From the NCBI GenBank assembly GCA_011319805.1, contig SJRY01000220.1, positions 1 through 24,080 of the forward strand: DNA of 24,080 nucleotides, in the 5' to 3' direction. The stretch is from Macrocybe gigantea (taxonomy: Eukaryota; Basidiomycota; Agaricomycetes; Agaricales; Callistosporiaceae). Of this stretch, positions 16,561 to 24,080 are shown in pieces; the first letter of the stretch is position 1, and the number at the start of each line of letters is the position of its first letter. The notes under the pieces are model-generated. The model did not search any database and was not told the origin of the DNA. It saw only the letters and a list, made by a program, of their open reading frames with translations. The position numbers and the translations under genes are program-made.

Positions 16561-18496
16561 TCAGTCTTCCTTGTCTACACCAAGATGAACTACGGCGAAC
16601 TTCCTCGTCAACAGGTTAAAGACGCTGCCAAAGATAAACGCGATGAGGGAACATGTGAAAATGATGACGTTGTATGGCATGCTGAAGTCTGGCGTGGCAA
16701 CATCGACGAGCAACGTTGATGTGTACGTCCGGCCACTGTCAGATAGCGAACCGTTATTCGAAGGCAGCAAGGGCGTGAAAACGGCGGGGGGAGGTCCCAG
16801 CCCGCTGCGCATCTGGTGGATGTTCCGTGTATCGCAGAAACGATTTGGAGACGTCCATGCGTATGCGTACGGTGCTTTTGGGTGGCAATGCCACGATCGA
16901 GTGAAACGTGGCTGGACGCGAATGGGGTATCTCAGGAATGTAGGTGATGTTCGACATGATTTCATCTAATGACGTCGTCAACTCAATGTTCAGATAAGAA
17001 CTAGATCGTTTGACATACTTCTGGGGATGCCGTCGACATCAATCTTCAGGGTATGCAAGTAAAAGTGGACGAGCCAAGGCATGGTTTCGAGGTATACAAG
17101 TTTCAGAGTGGTTTCGAGATGGTTCTTTATCCTGACAGACAATTGCCCGCGAGCTTGGCCAATGCTATTCAGGGAGCGCTGCACAGAATAGGACGTGATT
17201 GGCGGCTCAAATCCCAGAGCTAATTGATCTTAAATTCAGCTGTTATTTTGAGGTCACAGCAAATCGACTTACGGTGCTGAAACTCTCCTGGTCGAGTCAT
17301 TGCAACATCCAGGGGTGCTGAAACTTTGTTCCAGGATCAGAAAAAAAAAAAAGAGAACCACGAGTCCTAGAGTGTTTTCTCACTATTCTTTGAGTTGTAG
17401 AACGCGAATTCCTTTGTCGTAGAATCTGGTTCAGGAGTGATTCTATACATCCCTTCCATTGGTAAAGCCACACGGATACTGCTCGATTGAGCGACAGGAC
17501 AAGATCTATCAATTGATCTGTCAAATAAGGATCTCAAAGACCAATCTGTGTGGTACATTGAATCAGCCTTGATTGCAAGAATACGGTGCGTTGAATGTTA
17601 AAGACCTGGTTGTTTGCTTAATCGTATACGCATAGGATCGAACACGGCTTGGAACGTCAGGCGAACCACCACGCCCTCGTGTTCGTGCCATAGGACATGA
17701 ACCCCCATGCCATGCCAATCGGCGTCGAAGACGCGGTGGGGATTCAAGAGCATCGCGATCCCGGAAAGCGATTTACATGGTAGGAGTTTCAAGAACGGTG
17801 TGAGATTCTCCGTGCAGACGTTTTCAGACGGAAGAGAGGCGTGTCGTATTCTGTGCGGTACACCCCACGCTGGAATATCACCCTCTGGCTGATACGACAA
17901 GGCCGGCGTAGTCGTGCTTCGTTCGTCGAGCGAACCAAGTGACGCGCAGAACAATCCCGCCAAAGCGTTACGAAGGCCTCCCCACCGTTCCTCGATACTA
18001 ACTTGTCATATTAGCTGAGGTGGCCCATACATAACCGAGACAATACACACGTTGTGTGATTGCTTTCTCCCATCCATGCCCACAGCTCCGCGCCTGTACC
18101 GACGTTTGGTTCTCCTGGATAACCCCATCGTTGATAATTCCAATTTCCAGCGTTGAGGGTCAAATGCAGTTCTGTGACTGCATACTCCCTTAGAATCTGG
18201 CCTAGGGCTAACGGAAAGAGCGTGTAATGTTGCGCTTTGGAAAGTTGAGCACGTCACTATCTCGCAACAATCATTTTGCAATACGCACGCTCGTCGTCTT
18301 CACCCAGGCTCTGTGGATTCCGTGGTGCAACGCCGCTTAGAACGGTTTCAAACGAAAACCGAGCAGCCACTTTGCCGTCGCGCAATGAATCAAGGATGAG
18401 ATGCTCTTCAAAATGTTCATCCAAGGACTCAGCTGAGGCAACGAAAGCCGACAAAATAGCAAGACAGAGGCATCTCGTTGGCCAGCCCAGGCGCAT
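16561..18496 (-). CDS. GPI16: GPI transamidase component PIG-T (Gpi16), with one frame break
   Basis: Subunit of the ER complex that transfers GPI anchors to proteins. Exons (minus): 18496-18289, 18234-18049, 18001-17606, 17545-17384, 17323-17273, 17219-17019, 16965-16561; introns 47-60 nt with correct phases. The N-terminal signal peptide (MRLGWPTRCLCLAILSAFVASA) is followed by EHFEEHLILDSL, HYTLFPLALGQIL, ELHLTLNAGNW, GAELWAWM, NALAGLFCASLGSLD, RSCPVAQ, MPWLVHFYLHTLKID and YTEHPPDAQR, ending with PDFSMPYNVI, one transmembrane helix and a short basic tail. In the last exon the frame changes by one position at about 16783-16803, between DAQR and PPAVFTP, inside GGGCTGGGACCTCCCCCC; two missing bases (one G, one C) would restore the family sequence. 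All other exons are clean. Corrected length is about 536 aa. Shares a divergent promoter with AFG2. Confidence 0.88.
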
Positions 18497-18886
18497 TCGG
18501 ATTTCAGTGACCACCGCCGTCGCACTGAACGGCTGCCTGACATTTAGTTGTAAATTATGTAATTTGTCGGAGACCAATCGGAGGTTCAAACTACCAGCCA
18601 ACATGCCGGAACTGCCACCAACGAAAATATGACTGCGGCTTGTCCGATTCGATCAAGGTAAACAGGTCCGATATCGTCAATGAAAGCTGCTTCATTGAGA
18701 AAGAGCTAGACTTCTATGCTTCAGCAGTGACTGCTTTGAGGTTCGTTCGCCTGCTGACACTGCTCATGCCTACATGCTTATCGGCCGAGTGAAAAAAGAG
18801 CGACGCATCTTCAGACAAAGATACCCGGACGTTGGTTCTGAGTTCAAATCCGTCAAGCACAAGCCTTGTCTTCTCATTTGAATGAT
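18497..18886. promoter_or_regulatory. Bidirectional promoter between PIG-T and AFG2
   Basis: 390 bases separate the two start codons, which point away from each other; no other gene fits between. Both genes are essential housekeeping genes in yeast, so co-expression is plausible, but no conserved element could be assigned. Confidence 0.55.
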
Positions 18887-21800
18887 ATGGCTTCAATATC
18901 GTCCAGGAAATTCATAGTTGAATCTGAAGATCTATCAGAGTATACTCCTCGTGCCGCTCGGCGCGTCACTCTCAATGCCGATGTTATAAAGGCGGCCAAA
19001 TTGTCAACTGGCGACATCGTTGCAATAGCAGGTGGAGATAGCAGCGCGTCAAGCAAAGTTGGCCTTTTAAGTTAATCTCTGTTAGAAGTCATAGTGACTG
19101 AAGTGTTCTGGACAGAACTTCGCTGTGGGTGTTGTGTGGCCTTCCCTGAAGCTACCCCAAGATGGTATGTCTGTCCTTTCCGAAATCGTTCTCATTTCAA
19201 CGACAATCCCATGAATACATAGCTATCCTTCTCCCTACCTCTCTCAGGCTGACAGCTCAGTTGGAGACTAGTCAGAAAGCGCGGATTTTTCCTTTGTCGG
19301 GATCTTCTTCGTCCAATCTGCCATTTGGTCTGCCAGTTGTGCGGTCATTCCGGGAAGCCGGCACCATACAAGTCCTCGAAATTTGTCCCGCTGACCATCT
19401 CCCGCGAAGCTCGCATTCAAAAGAGCATGAGAAACAGCGAGAGTGGCTCAAGCTGCTCCTGAAGGAATTACTGGGTTTGCCTCCGTTCTGCGCGCGCCCC
19501 GTGCGTACCTTGACTGACTCTTTACCCCCAACGCTTTGATCTAGTCGACATCAGGTATATCACGTGTGAACAGATTTTGGAAATATCGTTCGAGGGAAGG
19601 CGGCGCAAGTTTTCGGTCAAGTCGATAATGTCTAGGGACTCAAAGCAACCGGCTGCACTTGAAGATGTAGCCCAAAAACTTGAGAATCTTTCTATCGCGT
19701 CACCTGGGCAGGTTTGGACTGTAGACTGGGATGCGAATGTCACAATGATTCATGATAAAGAACTTGATCGTCCACAAGCAGTTCACAAGGTGCTTTCTGA
19801 TTCGACTCATGACTTGAATCTCCTCGTTCTCATGACATATCATGTGCTTAAGCCTGAAATCGAGATCTTGCAATCCACACCAGCAAATCAAGCGTACTCC
19901 ACAGTTGGCGGTCTGGACAAGCAGATTCAAGAAGTCAGGGATCTTCTAGAGATTCCCTTAACGCATCCTGAACTCTTCCGACATTTCGGTGAGCCAAGCG
20001 CAATTCGTCCGCCGTATTCTTATTGTGTTGTTACTAACCCGACTGTCCATCCGTACATCATCCTAATTCAATTGTGGCGTTATCTGTTCAGGTTTGAGGC
20101 CGCCACGCGGTATTCTTTTACACGGTCCCCAGGAACCGGAAAAACTCACCTTGCGCGTGCCATTGCCTCTTCAACGAATTCTGCCGTTCTCGTGATTAAC
20201 GGTCCTGAACTCTCATCTGCCTACCATGGCGAGACCGAGTCGAAGCTGCGAGATGTCTTCCGAGAAGCGCGCGAAAGGAGTCCGTGCATCGTTGTATTGG
20301 ATGAAGTAGATGCCCTGGTTCCTCGAAGAGAGGACAGTGCCGGTGGGGAAGTCGAAAAGCGTGTGGTCGCTACTCTCCTCACGATTCTTGATGGCATGGA
20401 AGAGACCGAGGCCGGTGAGGAAGGAAGGTTGTGGTAATTGGGACAACCAATCGGCCAAATGCCATCGATCCTGCCCTCCGTCGTCCTGGTCGGTTTGATA
20501 GAGAAATCGAAATTGGTGAGTCGCCCCATGATCTGCTTCATCTATTTGCCCACGCATGGACCACAGGTATCCCAGACGCCGAAGCCCGTCTGTCGATTCT
20601 CAACGTTTTGTTAGCAAAAATACCCCACTCGATACCACAAGACGATCTTCGAGCTCTCGCAGGCCGAGCGTATGGTTACGTTGGCGCAGACCTTAGTGCA
20701 GTTGTGAGAGAGGCCGGTACAGTTGCCATTAAGCGATGGCTGGCATCACCGGAAGGACAAGCCAATCCAGCCTTGGCTCCCACCCGCCTGAAACTGACCT
20801 TGGACGATCTCGCATCCGCAATGCCCTCCATCCGCCCGTCCGCCATGAGGTCTCTCTTCTTGGACACGCCCCCAATTCGTTACTCCGACATTGGGGGTCA
20901 AGCTGCAGTAATTCAGAAGCTGCGCGAAGCTGTGGAGTGGCCTCTTCTGCATCCAGAAGCATTCAAACGACTAGGTGTGAAGCCCCCGAAGGGCGTTTTG
21001 TTGTATGGTCCCCCTGGGTGCAGCAAGACGGTGTTGGCGAGAGCGTGTGCTTGTGAGAGTGGTGTGAACTTTGTAGCGGTGAAAGGACCGGAGGTGAGTG
21101 TCATTTGCTTCCCAGACCGTAAAATCTGACCCCCTTCCAGCTGTTGAACAAATTCGTGGGCGAATCAGAACGAGCTGTTCGCGAAATATTTAGAAAAGCA
21201 CGTGCGGCCTCTCCGTCTATCATTTTCTTTGTAACGCTCCCCGTATTTCATCCGCCCTCCAATATGAATTCATTTTTTCTTTGGTAGGACGAGATCGATG
21301 CTCTGGCAACTTCTCGCAGCTCCGGTGACGGTGACGGAACAGCGTCTCATGAGGGCGTCTTGACGAGCTTGCTCAATGAGATAGATGGTGTTCAAGAGCT
21401 CATTGGAGTTACTGTCGTTGCAGCCACAAATCGACCAGAGGCAATTGTGCGTCTCATCAAAGTTTTGCTTTGGATTTTCCTCTGATTCGGCAACCAGGAC
21501 TCCGCCTTGATGCGCCCAGGTCGCCTGGATAGAATCCTCTACGTAGGGCCTCCAGACCAAGCGGGCGAGAAGAAATCTTGAAGATCAAAATGAGAACCTA
21601 TGACTGTTGGGTCTGACATCGATATAACGGAAATTGCACAACTTGTACGGAAGATTCGCCGTCCCCTTCTTTTCTAGTCTCTGAATTATATGAACTCTTA
21701 GACGGACGGTTGTTCCGGAGCGGAGATTACTGCTCTTTGCCAAGAGGCTGCTATTCTCACTATGCAGAAAAACATGACCGCACCATATGTAAGGAAAGCG

Positions 21801-21956
21801 AGATCTGGTCTAGAAGTTAGCCACTCATCCGAGCTTTTGTAGGTTCCACATGAGGCATTTCTAGCAGCTGCAAAAGGCATAAAGAAGCAAATCACTCCTT
21901 CTGTCTTGGAAAAATTCCAATCCTGGACTAAGAGCAGTCAAGTCAGAGTCGTTTGA
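18887..21956 (+). CDS. AFG2: AAA-ATPase Afg2/Drg1 (SPATA5-type), frame broken at four sites
   Basis: Type II AAA-ATPase that releases Rlp24 from cytoplasmic pre-60S ribosomes. Exons: 18887-19057, 19116-19164, 19223-19474, 19545-19988, 20092-20515, 20567-21093, 21141-21230, 21288-21446, 21498-21644, 21702-21788, 21843-21956; introns 47-103 nt. An N-domain ([19 protein letters not shown]) is followed by AAA domain 1 (P-loop in exon 5; Walker [20 protein letters not shown]) and AAA domain 2 (GPPGCSKT about 21016-21039; Walker [41 protein letters not shown]), ending in a C-terminal helix. Four indels break the frame: one C missing in the domain 1 P-loop (20126-20130), one base missing near 20424-20428, one near 21565, and an extra T near 21599. 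Corrected length about 821 aa. All splice sites are intact and no substitution-type stop was found, so sequencing error is more likely than loss. Confidence 0.88.
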
Positions 21957-22606
21957 ATCGAATCTGCCTTGTCCGCTCGTTTACCACAGAGAATACGGCG
22001 TGGCAAGGGATGCCTATTTTGCCCAATTGAGCGCCTTAATGACGAGATGATAGCCATACCAAGTCAGCCAATCGCCACAAGCCCCTGTCACCGTGTCTAG
22101 ACTGACGTTTGCAATCACATACTCTAACCTGTAGTGGCTTTGTTCGCACAATTCAGTACGGTAAACTCAAGGCGAAAAGCAACATCCTTGAGAATTCTGT
22201 GGTTATCCAATCAAATGGCAGATTCATCGCATACTTATCTACATCATGCGCAGCGAGATAGCATGTGTGAAGAGTTAATTACGTGGGCATGCGATAGCAG
22301 AGGTTAGCCAGACAGCAGGGATGCGCACTATGACTCCAGTCTCGTTACCTTCTCATTACGGTCTAGTGCCATCCATTCGTTTATCCCTTCAACTTAGCAT
22401 GGAAGATCGTGGAGCTCATCAACTTCACCAAAAATATCACCAGGGAAACTGTGAAGCCCGAGGCCTGTGGATCAATCACGGCCGCCCGAACTCCCCACAC
22501 ATGGTCTCGACCCTGATTCAAGACATCGGACAGCCTGAGAAGATTATCCCATCGTACACCTGTATCGCGCCACGCTGCATAGGTCCTTGTGCATTGCGGT
22601 TGTAGG
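21957..22606. other. Intergenic region AFG2 to acyl-CoA ligase
   Basis: 650 bases holding the AFG2 3' end and the promoter of the next gene. A 94-codon open frame (22321-22605) has no recognisable motif and no matching exon. No repeat or RNA gene was noticed. Confidence 0.45.
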
Positions 22607-24080
22607 ATGGAGTTTCATGCGTCAAGCGGGCAACTCCCAGTGTCCCGGATGACCTCACCATCCCTCAGTTCATCTTCGACTATGACATGCTTGCAGGCCA
22701 GTTCGAGATTCGGAAATACCCTGGTTCATTGAGGAGGAATCGGGCAAGAGCATGAAGGAGTTTGAGGTAGGTGCCCACTTGCTGCTTTTCCTTGTCCTGT
22801 TATTGATGTACGTACTGTGCATATCAGCTACGTCAACGGGGTCAGGGTTGACTATTGGTTTGAAATTGAGGTATGGAATAGGTACGCCACTCTTCCTTGT
22901 CAGAGGCATTACGATTCACGACATGCCCTGCTAGGCGATGATGACGTGGGTGCGTCGCTCAAACTTCTTCTTCAAAACCCTTATTCACATCCTGTCAGTT
23001 TGTATTTTCAGCCCAAACCACATTGGCACGTACTCCGTTGAATATGGTGACGAACGTGCTGTAGTTAGCTAATGGAGTTAAGCAGATTATCCAATCACTA
23101 TTTGGGCTACACACCATCTCGGCGCGATTATTTCGTATGACAGTTCCTCATCCATGTACGCTCATGAGGCTCATAGTATTACTCACGCAGAGGCGCCAAT
23201 CCAGACTTTACTCTTAATGAACTGGTCTATCAATTGGAGACAACGAAGGCGAAGGTGCTCATTGTTCATCCCGATGCATTGAATACCGCTCTAGCAGCGG
23301 CGAGTCAGTTGGAATACCTCGAGACCGGATTGTCCTGTTCAACACCACGGAGGTCATCCTCGGCACGCCTGCATCCGATCTCTTGTCCATTGATGACTTG
23401 GTTTTGCTCGGCCTTCAATCAGGGAAACTATTTGATGAGAAGCAGTTGAAACCAGGCGAAGCAAGAACCAAGTTGGCCTTTTTGAATTTCTCCTCAGGAA
23501 CTACGGGACTTCCTAAGGTTCTGCATTGATCGCAGAGATGTACACAGGCCGCTGACTGGATGTCTTTCAGGCTGTTGCTATTCCCCACTATTCGGTTATC
23601 GTCAATGTCATGCAGCTTGCAATTCACAACAAGGTCAATGAAGATTACTGTGCTTGGGATGATCGGAGATATAGACCAGGGGATATTGCCATTGGTGGTG
23701 AGTGTATTCATCTTCTTGCTTGTGTTGCTTTCCATTGACGTCGAACAGTCTTGCCACTGTACCGTATGTTGCCAAATAGTCTGGGTCAACATGATTGATG
23801 ATCATTCCTGTCAGATATATATGGGCTAGTCACCAATGTATGTCCGCCGCTTCAATTTTGTCGAGAGTGCGTAAATGACCCTTGCATCCAGCTCCATTTC
23901 GTTCTATTTTCTGCGGTACGAAAATTTGCTGTTCCTCGTATCTATCCAGCGCTCATAGCAGTCTAGATGTCTGTTGTCATTTGTCCGAAGTATAGCTTCA
24001 CCGGAATGCTGGAAAGCATTGTTCGTCACAAAATAAGCCATTTGCTGTAAGTTGCCATATTCCTCTTTTAATGAGCCTTT
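22607..24080 (+). CDS. AMP-forming acyl-CoA ligase, 4-coumarate-CoA ligase-like (5' part, runs off the window)
   Basis: Activates a carboxylic acid as acyl-AMP and then acyl-CoA; the substrate cannot be told. Exons: 22607-22766, 22828-22881, 22935-22949, 22999-23025, 23086-23134, 23191-23517, 23571-23697, 23749-23763, 23815-23837, 23892-23915, 23967-24046 and onward; introns 49-62 nt. Motifs: PDDLTIPQFIFDYD, IPWFIEEESGKSM, IFSPNHI then DYPITIWATHHLGAI, GANPDFTLNELVYQL, the AMP-binding loop FSSGTTGLPK, HYSVIVNVMQ, RPGDIAIG, VLPLYHIYGLVTN. Single missing bases break the frame near 22640, 22698, 22847 and 23307; phases agree once each is counted. The intron at 23026-23085 begins with GC. The adenylation core and C-terminal domain lie beyond the right edge. 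Could be a damaged copy, but intact splice sites favour read errors. Confidence 0.82.

Noticed and set aside
18774..18860. tRNA-like signals: GGCCGAGTG (A-box-like) and GTTCAAATCC (B-box-like)
   Set aside because: The T-arm cannot pair, the putative anticodon loop has six bases, and the acceptor arms match over only about five bases. Not a tRNA.
22321..22605. 94-aa open frame before the acyl-CoA ligase
   Set aside because: No recognisable motif; the ligase starts at its own ATG (22607) with the usual short N-terminus, so this stretch is more likely promoter.

Overview
The window looks like nuclear DNA of a filamentous fungus, most probably a basidiomycete of the Agaricomycetes type. Nearly every gene is cut by many very short introns (mostly 47-70 nt) with GTNNGT donors, CTNAC/CTNA-like branch sites and [C/T]AG acceptors. 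The recognisable products are eukaryotic: GH2 beta-mannosidase, Rce1, ATP synthase subunit f, PIG-T/Gpi16, Afg2/Drg1 and a fungal 4CL-like acyl-CoA ligase. Because of the introns the real genes were rebuilt exon by exon; most long open frames are chance frames or exon-intron read-through. The genus cannot be named from the sequence.

Layout. (1) 1-5684: three tandem head-to-tail copies of a three-exon gene for a secreted, cysteine-rich protein that I do not recognise. Copy 3 (4741-5684) is intact (272 aa), copy 2 (3292-4322) is broken by a frameshift and a lost acceptor site, and copy 1 (888-1866) carries several small indels. Promoter blocks and a T-tract element are repeated with the genes. 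(2) 5685-6745: spacer holding a 352-bp MITE-like element with near-perfect 29-bp terminal inverted repeats. (3) 6746-10244, minus: complete beta-mannosidase in about 15 exons, one of them only 10 nt. (4) 10827-12327, plus: complete CAAX protease Rce1 in 6 exons. (5) 13201-13724, minus: ATP synthase subunit f in 3 exons. (6) 14922-15205, minus: a two-exon gene for a 62-aa Cys-rich protein. (7) 16561-18496, minus: PIG-T, sharing a 390-bp divergent promoter with (8) 18887-21956, plus: Afg2 AAA-ATPase. (9) 22607 to the right edge, plus: 5' part of an acyl-CoA ligase gene.

The conserved genes are unrelated housekeeping functions (mannan/glycan turnover, prenyl-protein processing, ATP synthesis, GPI anchoring, ribosome maturation, acyl activation) and do not form a pathway. 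The left 5.7 kb is the accessory part and the best candidate for undescribed biology: a birth-and-death array of effector-like secreted proteins. A second theme is technical or evolutionary: the three genes in the right 7.5 kb have perfectly placed splice sites but about ten single-base indels that break conserved frames, mostly at short homopolymers, which points to consensus errors more than to true pseudogenes.
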